Below, piece after piece: positions 8,023-14,842 of a stretch of DNA of 64,000 nt. The notes below the pieces were generated by a model, which searched no databases, was not told where the DNA came from, and saw only the letters and a program-made list of their open reading frames with translations. Position numbers and translations under genes: made by a program. The DNA is from VRUE01 sp963714155. GTDB taxonomy: Bacteria > Actinomycetota > Thermoleophilia > Solirubrobacterales > 70-9. The DNA is taken from positions 2,170,001-2,234,000 of the forward strand of contig OY970236.1 in assembly GCA_963714155.1 (NCBI GenBank), given 5' to 3'. Each line of letters begins with the position of its first letter. Position 1 is the stretch's first letter.

Positions 8023-8577
8023 ATGGCATCCAAGCTCGCCTATCCGGTCGTGATCGCGCTGGCGCTCCTCGCCCTGGCCGCGCCGGGTGCGGGCGCCTCC
8101 TTGATCGCCCCCGCGGCGGCCTGCCCAAATCAGACCGACGCTTCCGCCCCACTCCCGGTTCAAGAGCAGGCGATGCGCTGCATGACCGACTTCGCCCGTG
8201 ACGGAGTAGGACTGGGCGCGCTCGCCGACTCCGCCCAGCTCGATCTCTCCTCCCAGGCCAAGGGCACCGATGTACTGCGCTGCAACAGCTTCAGCCACAC
8301 CGCCTGCGGCCGGGAATTCGCCTTCTGGATGCGCCAGGCCGGCTACCTGTCCGAATCCTGCTGGCGCGTGGGCGAGAACCTCGCCTGGGGCACCGGCGCC
8401 TACGGCACGGTGCGCTCGATCTTCCGGGCTTGGATGCGATCGCCGGAGCACCGGCAAAACATCCTCGGCGACTACGAAGCGCTGGGCCTGAACCGCCAGG
8501 TTGGTGAGCTCGAAGGGCAGGCCAACACGGTCGTATGGACCGCGCACTTCGGCTCTCACTGCGGAGCAGCCTCGTGA
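8023..8577 (+). CDS. Secreted CAP/SCP-domain protein
   Basis: The protein has 184 residues. A signal peptide spans about residues 1-26 (ending GAGAS). A CAP (SCP/PR1-like) domain follows at about residues 45-180. Signature parts are SFSHTACGREFAFWMRQAGY, GENLAWGTGAYGT and AWMRSPEHRQNIL, with the metal/active-site His and Glu residues kept (SHT, GEN, PEH). Several Cys residues probably form disulphides. The biochemical role of bacterial CAP proteins is poorly defined. GAAGGAG lies 5 nt before the ATG. Its stop overlaps the start of the next lipoprotein gene, so the two are translationally coupled. Confidence 0.85.
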   Translation: MASKLAYPVVIALALLALAAPGAGASLIAPAAACPNQTDASAPLPVQEQAMRCMTDFARDGVGLGALADSAQLDLSSQAKGTDVLRCNSFSHTACGREFAFWMRQAGYLSESCWRVGENLAWGTGAYGTVRSIFRAWMRSPEHRQNILGDYEALGLNRQVGELEGQANTVVWTAHFGSHCGAAS

Positions 8578-9092
8578 CTCGCGCCGCGGCCGTCGCGGCG
8601 ATGGCGCTGGCGCTGCTATTGCCGGGCTGCGGCGGATCGAACTCGGGGTCCGAACAGCAATCAAGCCCGGGTGCGGCTGAGGTGGTCAGCCCGGACTCCC
8701 TGCGGCAGACCTCCTCGGAAGCAGCGACGCCGATCTACTGGGCCGGCGAGCAGGAGGGGACGGAGCTGGAGCTGAGCCGGCCGGACGAGGACCGCACCTA
8801 CGTGCGATACCTGACCGGCGATGCCGCGGCGGGCGACGAGCGAGCCGACTTCCTCACCGTGAGCACCTACGCACAGCCCAATGCGGTCGCCGTCCTGCGT
8901 CGCCAGAGCGAGCGGTCGGGGGGCACGATCGGCCACGCCCCGGGCAACGCCACCGTCTACTACGACCAGGCGAACCCCCGCAGCGTGTACCTCGCCTACC
9001 CCGGCTCTTCGGTCGAGGTCGAGGTCTATGACCCGAGCTTCGAGCGGGCACTGCGCCTCGTCGACTCCGGCCAAATCGTCGCGGTCGACTGA
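8574..9092 (+). CDS. Putative lipoprotein of unknown function
   Basis: The likely start is GTG at 8574, which overlaps the preceding TGA (GTGA) and has GGAG about 9 nt upstream; an in-frame ATG at 8535 would overlap by 43 nt. From GTG the product has 172 residues. It has a short signal sequence and a lipobox LLLPGC, so it should be lipid-anchored on the outer face of the membrane. The mature domain (about residues 45-170) is soluble and beta-rich (YVRYLTGDA, TVYYDQANPRSVYLAYPG, VEVEVYDPSFERALRLV). No family is recognised. Confidence 0.75.
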   Translation: MTRAAAVAAMALALLLPGCGGSNSGSEQQSSPGAAEVVSPDSLRQTSSEAATPIYWAGEQEGTELELSRPDEDRTYVRYLTGDAAAGDERADFLTVSTYAQPNAVAVLRRQSERSGGTIGHAPGNATVYYDQANPRSVYLAYPGSSVEVEVYDPSFERALRLVDSGQIVAVD

Positions 9093-9110
9093 CTCCAAGG
9101 ATCACCAAAA

Positions 9111-9148
9111 CGCCGCCGCCCACCCCGACTGTGGGGTGGGCGGCGGCG
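9111..9148. terminator. Bidirectional terminator hairpin (16-bp perfect stem)
   Basis: CGCCGCCGCCCACCCC (9111-9126) pairs with GGGGTGGGCGGCGGCG (9133-9148) around a 6-nt loop. It lies between the convergent lipoprotein and collagen-like genes. An AAAA precedes the left arm, giving a short U-run for the minus-strand transcript. Confidence 0.8.
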
Positions 9149-9170
9149 CAGCAGCGATCTTCAGCTTGGA

Positions 9171-10784
9171 CTACGGCTGGTAGTCGAGGCGGAAGAACGC
9201 CGAGCTGGTGTCGGGGGTGTTGTTCTCGGTCGCGAGGACCGAGATCGCATCCCCGGCGGAGAACGTCTGTGAGTTGACTTTGTCTTCGCAGCTCGTACCG
9301 CTGCTGGAAACCGTGCAGGTGATGCCGGTGCTAACGGGAACGGCGGCACCCGCCGGGTCCCTGCGCACGGTGAACGTGTAGCTGTCGGTGCTGCCGTTGG
9401 GAGCGGTGGTCAGGTAGACCCGCAGGTTGCTGACTTTCCCGCCCGTTGGCAGCACTTCCTGAATCGCCGCCTCGGGGGCAGTGCTCAGGTCGATCGAGGG
9501 GCCGAGGAAGCGGCTGCCCATGTTGTTGGCGATGGAGGAGCTGTTGCCACCTCCGCGGATCTCACGAGCGGCGGCTGACCCGGCCGGTCCTTTGTCACCG
9601 GTCGGACCCTTGTCGCCAGTCAGGCCCTTGTCGCCAGTCAGGCCCTTGTCACCCGTGGGGCCCTTGTCTCCTTCGAGACCCTTGTCGCCGATCGGGCCCT
9701 TCTCGCCGGGATCGCCCTGGGGACCCTTGTCCCCGGCCGGGCCCTTCTCGCCAACCGGGCCCTGCGGTCCGATCGGACCTTCGGGACCAGCGGGACCGGG
9801 ATCGCCCTGGAGACCCTTGTCGCCGGGCTCACCCTGCAGGCCCTTCTCGCCGATCGGGCCCTGCTCGCCTACGAGGCCCTTCTCACCGACAGGTCCTTGC
9901 TCGCCAACAGCACCCTTCTCGCCGGGCTCACCCTTCTCGCCGACGGGGCCCTTCTCACCGGGATCGCCCTGGAGACCCTTGTCGCCGGGCTCACCCTGCG
10001 GACCCTTCTCGCCGGGCTCGCCTTGTAGGCCCTTGTCGCCGATCGGGCCTTGCTCGCCAACTGCACCCTTCTCGCCGGGCTCACCCTTCTCGCCGACGGG
10101 GCCCTTCTCACCGACAGGTCCTTGCTCGCCGGCCGGACCTTGCTCGCCAATGGCACCCTTCTCGCCGGGCTCACCCTTCTCTCCAGCCGGTCCCTTCTCA
10201 CCGGGATCGCCCTGGAGACCCTTGTCGCCGGGCTCGCCCTGCGGGCCCTTCTCGCCGACGGGGCCCTGCTCTCCGGCCGGTCCCTTGTCGCCAGTCAGAC
10301 CCGTGTCGCCCTGGGGACCCTTGTCGCCAGTCAAACCCTTCTCACCAGCATCGCCCTGGGGACCCTTGTCCCCGGTTGGGCCCTTCTGGCCAGGATCGCC
10401 TTGCGGGCCCTTGTCGCCCTGGAGACCCTTGTCGCCGGTCGGGCCTTTCTCGCCCTGGGGGCCCTGGAGCCCGACCGGGCCCTGGGGGCCGGTGGCGCCC
10501 GTGGCGCCGCTTTCGGCCTGAGCGCCGAGAACGCCCTGGCTGCCGGAGGCGGTCAGGAACGTGGCACCGCGCTCGTTGCCTTTGCAGCTGGCTTTCGCCG
10601 AGATCAGGCGGACGGTGCCCTTGTGCTCGCCGCTGCGCGCGACGCAGAGGTTGAGTGCGTTTGCAGAAGTTGTCTGTGCCGCCTGCGCGGACGTGGATGC
10701 CAACGACAGGCATGCCAGCAGGCAAGCCGCGAGGCAGAGGCCGACGCTGCGCAAGCGAGGCTGGGCAATTGATCGAGCGGTCAT
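9171..10784 (-). CDS. Secreted collagen-like protein (Gly-X-Y repeats)
   Basis: The 537-residue protein starts at the ATG at 10784 with AGGAGA about 10 nt upstream. Residues 1-36 are a signal peptide. Residues about 37-92 form a small globular part with two Cys. Residues about 93-402 are an uninterrupted Gly-X-Y tract of roughly 100 triplets, dominated by GDKGPxG, GEKGPxG and GEPGEKG units rich in Lys and Glu/Asp, which favour triple-helix salt bridges in bacterial collagens. Residues about 403-537 form a beta-rich C-terminal domain with a Cys pair (ITCTV, SCEDK), which may trimerise. No LPXTG anchor is seen. It is likely an extracellular fibre. A palindrome upstream (10896-10909) matches those before the GH26 genes. 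Confidence 0.92.
   Translation of the reverse strand: MTARSIAQPRLRSVGLCLAACLLACLSLASTSAQAAQTTSANALNLCVARSGEHKGTVRLISAKASCKGNERGATFLTASGSQGVLGAQAESGATGATGPQGPVGLQGPQGEKGPTGDKGLQGDKGPQGDPGQKGPTGDKGPQGDAGEKGLTGDKGPQGDTGLTGDKGPAGEQGPVGEKGPQGEPGDKGLQGDPGEKGPAGEKGEPGEKGAIGEQGPAGEQGPVGEKGPVGEKGEPGEKGAVGEQGPIGDKGLQGEPGEKGPQGEPGDKGLQGDPGEKGPVGEKGEPGEKGAVGEQGPVGEKGLVGEQGPIGEKGLQGEPGDKGLQGDPGPAGPEGPIGPQGPVGEKGPAGDKGPQGDPGEKGPIGDKGLEGDKGPTGDKGLTGDKGLTGDKGPTGDKGPAGSAAAREIRGGGNSSSIANNMGSRFLGPSIDLSTAPEAAIQEVLPTGGKVSNLRVYLTTAPNGSTDSYTFTVRRDPAGAAVPVSTGITCTVSSSGTSCEDKVNSQTFSAGDAISVLATENNTPDTSSAFFRLDYQP
9579..10508 (-). repeat. Collagen-like triplet repeat tract (9-bp coding unit)
   Basis: This is an in-frame repeat with a 9-bp period encoding Gly-X-Y. 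Higher-order blocks recur, for example 'GEPGDKGLQGDPGEKGP' appears several times. It is prone to length change by slippage or recombination. Confidence 0.9.
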
Positions 10785-10895
10785 TTCCGGTGAATCTCCT
10801 TACTGGTTAGAGAGGGCCCCTGCGGGGGTGCCCTCACGGAGGGCGATCAGGGCCGCGTCACCGGAAAGAACGTACGAATGTCGTACTTCTTCGCC

Positions 10896-10909
10896 TGGAC
10901 ATTTGTCCA
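10896..10909. promoter_or_regulatory. Palindrome TGGACA-TT-TGTCCA upstream of the collagen-like gene
   Basis: A perfect 6+2+6 palindrome lies about 110 nt upstream of the collagen-like ATG. In that gene's direction it reads TTGGACAAATGTCCA. The same GGAC-N4-GTCC core occurs upstream of GH26 genes at 39087 and 41913, and a one-mismatch version at 40614. It is a candidate operator for a shared regulator. Confidence 0.5.
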
Positions 10910-10953
10910 ACTTTGTGAAAGTGGCTTAAGTCAGGGGCCTAAGCGGGGCTCTG

Positions 10954-12378
10954 CTACCCGAAAGCGGAAGCCGATGCCTGCGCCTTCAACAGCATCTCCT
11001 CGAGCTCCTCGTCGGGATCGGAGTCGACGACGATCGCACCGCCGGCGCCGATCGTGGCTTTGCCCGCCTCGACCACGATCGTCCGGATCGCGACGCTGAG
11101 ATCACAAGCCCCGCCGGCGCCGAAGTAGCCGATTGCGCCGGAGTAGACGCCGCGGGCCGCGCCCTCGAGCTCATCGATGATCTCCATCGTGCGCCGTTTC
11201 GGCGCCCCGGTCATCGAGCCGGGCGGGAAGCAGGCGCGCACGCACTCGAGCGGGCCCAGCTCGGGCCGCAGCCGTCCGCGCACGCTGGAGACGAGCTGGT
11301 GCACGGTCTCATAGGTCTCGACCTCCATCAGCTCCGGCACCTCGATGCTGCCCACCCGGCAAACCCGGCCGAGGTCGTTGCGCATCAGGTCGACGATCGT
11401 CACGTTCTCGGCCTGGGACTTTTCGCCGGTGCGCAGGTCGGCGGCCAGCTGCCCGTCCTCGACGGGCGTGAGGCCGCGCCGGCTGGTGCCCTTGATCGGC
11501 CGTGTTTCAGCGCTGCCCTGGCGATCGACCGCGAGAAAGCGCTCCGGCGAGGAGCTCAGCACGGCGAGGTCGCCGAAGCGCAGGTAGGCGGAGAAGGGAG
11601 CCGGATTGGCACGGCGCAGCGCCCGGTAGAGCTCGAGCGGAGAACTGGTGGATGCGGTCTCAAACGCGTTCGTCAGGCAGATCTCGTAGCTGTCCCCGGC
11701 GGTTAAGTAGCGCTTGCAGGCGGCGATGTCCTCGCGGTAACGCCGGCGTGAGCGGCGCAGGACAAGCGGCGGCGAAACCGCATCCAGCCGCGGTTCGCCG
11801 AGCGATGGCAGCAGCGCCAGCCGCGCTGCGGTCTCCTCGACCCAGGGATCGGCCGGGGTGAGGCTGAGCAGGTAGGTGTGCTGCTCCTGGTGATCGAAGG
11901 CGAGGAGGCGATCGGCGAAGACAAAGGCGGCGTCTGGGGTCGAAGCCATGTGGGCGGCGGCGCCGTCGCACTCGGCCTTGAGCTCGTAGCCGAGATAGCC
12001 GGCGAAGCCGCAATCGAAGTCGAAGGGCAGCTCGGCGCCGGGCGAGCGCAGCCGCTCCAGCTCGCTACCGAGGTAGTCGAAGATCGATTCAGCGCGCGTT
12101 TCGCGCTGGCCGGCGCGCTCGACGCGCACCTCGCCCACGCTGACGTCGTAGGTGGCGACTGCTGCGAGCGGCCCCCTGCTGTCCCCCATGAAGGAGAAGC
12201 GACTGCGCTCGCCGGTGGCGCTGCTGTCCAACCAGAACGCGTAGGGGCTTCCCCCATATATATGGACAAAGGCAAGCTCGGGATCTGGCGAGAGGTCGAG
12301 CCGGCGCACCGCGAGCGGCGGGACCTCGGGCTGGCGCACGGCCGGCATTCGGTGCAAGATATCCGGCAATGTCAGCAC
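10954..12378 (-). CDS. pabB: Aminodeoxychorismate synthase component I
   Basis: The roughly 474-residue chorismate-binding enzyme carries the PabB signature PIKGTSRRG, with the Lys typical of aminodeoxychorismate synthase rather than the PIAGT of anthranilate synthase. It also has QAENVTIVDLMRNDLGRV, PPGSMTGAPKRRTMEIIDELE and GAGGAIVVDSDPDEE. With a glutaminase partner it makes 4-amino-4-deoxychorismate for folate. The start is ambiguous. The GTG at 12378 has its GGGGAGG directly abutting it. The in-frame TTG at 12369 sits about 8 nt after the same GGGGAGG and may be the true start. The 5' end overlaps the divergent pabC start. Confidence 0.9.
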   Translation of the reverse strand: MLTLPDILHRMPAVRQPEVPPLAVRRLDLSPDPELAFVHIYGGSPYAFWLDSSATGERSRFSFMGDSRGPLAAVATYDVSVGEVRVERAGQRETRAESIFDYLGSELERLRSPGAELPFDFDCGFAGYLGYELKAECDGAAAHMASTPDAAFVFADRLLAFDHQEQHTYLLSLTPADPWVEETAARLALLPSLGEPRLDAVSPPLVLRRSRRRYREDIAACKRYLTAGDSYEICLTNAFETASTSSPLELYRALRRANPAPFSAYLRFGDLAVLSSSPERFLAVDRQGSAETRPIKGTSRRGLTPVEDGQLAADLRTGEKSQAENVTIVDLMRNDLGRVCRVGSIEVPELMEVETYETVHQLVSSVRGRLRPELGPLECVRACFPPGSMTGAPKRRTMEIIDELEGAARGVYSGAIGYFGAGGACDLSVAIRTIVVEAGKATIGAGGAIVVDSDPDEELEEMLLKAQASASAFG

Positions 12379-13163
12379 CTCCCCACGCCGATCCCGGCTG
12401 GGGCGTCTTCGAGACCATGCTGGTCTTCGCCGGCCGGCCGGTCGAGCTCGATGCCCACATCGAGCGGCTCAGCACGAGTGTCGAGGCGCTCTACGGCCGC
12501 GCCCTGCCCAGCGAGGCGCGGACCTTGGCGAGCGACTGCGCCCGGGGCATCGAGCACGGCAAACTGCGTCTCACGGCAGTGCCAACCGGCAGCGAGCTGC
12601 GGCTGCGCGCGAGCGCAAGCGAGATCGACCCCGGCAGCATCTTTCCGGCGGCCGATCGCGGTGCCGCCCTGCGCAGCACCGTCGTCACCGGCGGCCTCGG
12701 TGAGCACAAGTGGGCCGATCGAAGGCTGCTCGACCGCGCCGCGGCCGCAATGCCGGACGACGAGCTGCCCCTGCTCCTCGATGCGGATGGCACCGTCCTC
12801 GAGGCCTCCCGGGCCAGCGTCTTCGTGGTCCGCGCGGGCGGGCTCGCGACACCGCCCACGGACGGCCGCATCCTGCCCTCAATCGCCCGTCAGCAGGCGA
12901 TCGAAGTGGCGGCCGCGGAGGGATTCGAGACGAGCGAAGAGCCTCTGACCCTCGTGGATCTGCAGGCCGGCGAGGTCTTCCTGACCGGCTCGGTGCGCGG
13001 GATCGAGCCGGCGCTTGCGCTCGACGGCGTCGAGCTGGCGTCGCCCGGAGAAATCAGTGGGCGGGTTGCGGCCGGCCTGCGGGATCGCTGGCTGCGGGTG
13101 GCGCCAGGGGAACCCGTTGCAGCTGTCGCAGGCGAGCGACGAGCCGGTCGGCACGAGCGCTGA
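12369..13163 (+). CDS. pabC: 4-amino-4-deoxychorismate lyase (class IV aminotransferase fold)
   Basis: The 264-residue protein has fold-type IV PLP-enzyme features: GVFETMLVFAGRPVELDAHIERL at the N-terminus, the PLP lysine in LGEHKWADRRLL, DADGTVLEASRASVFVV, and LTGSVRGIEPALALDG near the end. Next to pabB the function is almost certainly release of p-aminobenzoate and pyruvate from aminodeoxychorismate. pabB and pabC are divergent with start codons that overlap or touch, so their expression signals lie inside each other's coding region. The last 110 bp are overlapped antisense by the 13054-13470 gene. Confidence 0.88.
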   Translation: MSAPPHADPGWGVFETMLVFAGRPVELDAHIERLSTSVEALYGRALPSEARTLASDCARGIEHGKLRLTAVPTGSELRLRASASEIDPGSIFPAADRGAALRSTVVTGGLGEHKWADRRLLDRAAAAMPDDELPLLLDADGTVLEASRASVFVVRAGGLATPPTDGRILPSIARQQAIEVAAAEGFETSEEPLTLVDLQAGEVFLTGSVRGIEPALALDGVELASPGEISGRVAAGLRDRWLRVAPGEPVAAVAGERRAGRHER

Positions 13164-13470
13164 AGTCACTGAGGCTGTCGTCCTCTTTGCCCTCAGCGGT
13201 TGGTGCCGGCGGCGATACGGCCACCATCGAGGCAACCCGGTCCTGCGCCTCGAGCGCGGTAGCGCTTGCCTTCTCGGCCAGCCCGGCAGCGCGCTCGGCC
13301 TGCTCGGCAGCGGAAATCGCCGCCGCACCGATCGTCATCACCGCCGCCTCGGACGCCCGCGCCGTCGCCAGCGCCTCGTCCACCCGCCGCACCAGCTCGC
13401 CGATCAGCGGCGGGCGCGAGTGCTCGGGCAGCAGCCAGTCCTGCGTGCTGTCGCCAGTGCCAGCTGCCAT
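13054..13470 (-). CDS. Hypothetical Ala-rich protein, probably helical or coiled-coil
   Basis: The ATG at 13470 gives a 138-residue product; an upstream in-frame GTG at 13515 is an alternative. The middle (RVDEALATARASEAAVMTIGAAAISAAEQAERAAGLAEKASATALEAQDRV) is continuous helix with heptad-like Ala/Leu spacing. The ends are Pro-rich. Codon third positions are GC-rich in this frame, which supports a real gene. It has no signal peptide. The 3' part overlaps pabC antisense by 110 bp. The family is not recognised. Confidence 0.55.
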   Translation of the reverse strand: MAAGTGDSTQDWLLPEHSRPPLIGELVRRVDEALATARASEAAVMTIGAAAISAAEQAERAAGLAEKASATALEAQDRVASMVAVSPPAPTAEGKEDDSLSDFSARADRLVARLRQLQRVPLAPPAASDPAGRPQPAH

Positions 13471-13579
13471 CCACTCAAGGTACGGCGGCCACCGTGAAAC
13501 TCCTCTGACAGGCACCCGAACGCGCGTTTGGCTTTTGCCTTAGATTTCGGCCAGACAACGACGAGCAACGAGGAGCAGC

Positions 13580-14632
13580 GTGAGAAACCCCAGAGACTTC
13601 TTCCAGCCCCAGGCAATCGGCGCCCCCGAGCCGCTGCACGAGATCCCCGTCAAGCCCTCGCGGATGATCCACTTCCTCGACTTCTCCAACGAGAAGATGG
13701 TCGAAAAGGCCGCTGCCATCGCGGGAAAAACAGACATCCTGCTCGGCAACCTCGAGGACGCGATCCCGGTCGACCGCAAGGAGGCCGCGCGCCAAGGCCT
13801 GATCAAGGCCGCCAAGGAGTCCGACTTCGGCCAGACCGCGCTCTGGACCCGGGTCAACTCGCTGGAGAGCCCCTGGGTGCTCGACGACCTCACCACCCTC
13901 GTCGGTGAGATCGGCGAGAAGCTCGAGGTCGTGATGGTGCCCAAGGTCGAGGGCGCCTGGGACATCCACTATGTGGACCGACTGCTGGCCCAGCTCGAGG
14001 CCAAGGCCAAGCTCGAGCGGCCGATCCTGATCCACGCGATCCTCGAGACCGCCCAGGGCGTGGTCAACCTCGAGGAGATCGCCGCCGCCAGCCCGCGCAT
14101 GCAGGGGATGAGCTTCGGGCCCGCCGACCTCGCCGCCTCGCGGCGAATGAAGACCACCCGCGTCGGCGGCGGCCACCCGGGCTACCGGGTGATGGAGGAC
14201 CCGGCCGATCCCGAGAGCCCCGAGGCCAACCGGGTCAGCGCCCAGCAGGACCTCTGGCACTACTCGATCGCCCGCATGGTCGATGCCTGCGCGGCGACCG
14301 GCATCCTCCCCTTCTACGGCCCCTTCGGCGACATCAAGGACACGGCCGGCTGTGAGACCCAGTTCCGCGCCGCCTTCCTGATGGGCTGCGTCGGCGCCTG
14401 GTCGCTGCACCCGGTGCAGATCGACATCGCCAAGAAGGTCTTCAGCCCGCCCGCCGAGGAGGTCAAGTTCGCCAAGAAGGTGTTGGAGGCGATCCCCGAC
14501 GGCGCCGGCGTGCACATGATCGATGGCAAGATGCAGGACGACGCCACCTGGAAGCAGTGCAAGGTGATGGTCGAGCTGGCCGAGATGCTGGCGGCCAAGG
14601 ATCCGGAGCTGGCCGAGACTTACGGTTTCTAG
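13580..14632 (+). CDS. HpcH/HpaI-family CoA-ester lyase, probable malyl-CoA/beta-methylmalyl-CoA lyase
   Basis: The 350-residue protein starts at GTG with AGGAG at 13571-13575. Features of the CitE/malyl-CoA lyase family are visible: NLEDAIPVDRKEAAR (metal-binding Asp/Glu region), LWTRVNSLESPW, VMVPKVEGAWD, ILIHAILETAQGVVNLEEIAAASPRM, and GMSFGPADLAASRRM. AWSLHPVQIDIAKKVFSP is the typical C-terminal block. In the ethylmalonyl-CoA pathway this enzyme splits beta-methylmalyl-CoA into glyoxylate and propionyl-CoA and condenses or cleaves malyl-CoA. The neighbouring pathway genes support this. A plain citrate-lyase-beta homologue is less likely. Confidence 0.85.
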   Translation: MRNPRDFFQPQAIGAPEPLHEIPVKPSRMIHFLDFSNEKMVEKAAAIAGKTDILLGNLEDAIPVDRKEAARQGLIKAAKESDFGQTALWTRVNSLESPWVLDDLTTLVGEIGEKLEVVMVPKVEGAWDIHYVDRLLAQLEAKAKLERPILIHAILETAQGVVNLEEIAAASPRMQGMSFGPADLAASRRMKTTRVGGGHPGYRVMEDPADPESPEANRVSAQQDLWHYSIARMVDACAATGILPFYGPFGDIKDTAGCETQFRAAFLMGCVGAWSLHPVQIDIAKKVFSPPAEEVKFAKKVLEAIPDGAGVHMIDGKMQDDATWKQCKVMVELAEMLAAKDPELAETYGF

Positions 14633-14655
14633 GGCTGTTTTTTGGGTTCTGCGAT

Positions 14656-14681
14656 CTGGTTTCCGCCTGACGGTGAACCAG
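14656..14681 (+). terminator. Hairpin downstream of the CoA-ester lyase gene
   Basis: CTGGTT (14656-14661) pairs with AACCAG (14676-14681), with an inner CCG/CGG pairing and a T-rich stretch after it (TTCATTCGTTT). It begins 24 nt after the stop codon. It is a plausible, modest rho-independent terminator. Confidence 0.45.
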
Positions 14682-14751
14682 TTCATTCGTTTCAACCGTA
14701 ATCCCAATTTCCCCATGCATTTTTCGTTCCGCGCTAACGTGGAAGCGTGAC

Positions 14752-14796
14752 GGTGCCGATAGGGGGGAAGAACCGGGAAATCCCCGGTCCTACGCC
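14752..14796 (+). ncRNA. Compact structured 5' leader ahead of the polysaccharide operon
   Basis: Reading 5' to 3': GGTG (14752-14755) pairs with CGCC (14793-14796). A CCGA bulge follows. TAGG (14760-14763) pairs with CCTA (14789-14792). Then comes a purine bulge GGGGAAGA, and ACCGGG (14772-14777) pairs with CCCGGT (14783-14788) around AAATC. All bulges lie on the 5' side. It sits 46 nt before the ATG of the first operon gene and is followed by A-rich DNA. It could be a regulatory leader or small riboswitch-like element. I could not match it to a known riboswitch class. Confidence 0.4.
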
Positions 14797-14842
14797 AAAA
14801 AACACTAAGAAATCTCCCTAAAAAAAGGTAATCCCCCCTCCC

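Noticed and set aside
9579..10508. Regular short repeats that could suggest a CRISPR array or tandem satellite
   Set aside because: The 9-bp period is in frame and encodes Gly-X-Y triplets. There are no unique spacers of constant length.
9171..10784. Collagen-like protein considered as a phage tail fibre
   Set aside because: It has a signal peptide, and no phage structural, lysis or integrase genes are nearby.
10954..12378. pabB considered as anthranilate synthase trpE
   Set aside because: The PIKGT motif and the adjacent pabC favour aminodeoxychorismate synthase. No trp genes are nearby.
14752..14796. Assignment of the leader to a named riboswitch class
   Set aside because: Core nucleotides of the classes I can recall are absent, so it is kept only as an unassigned structured leader.
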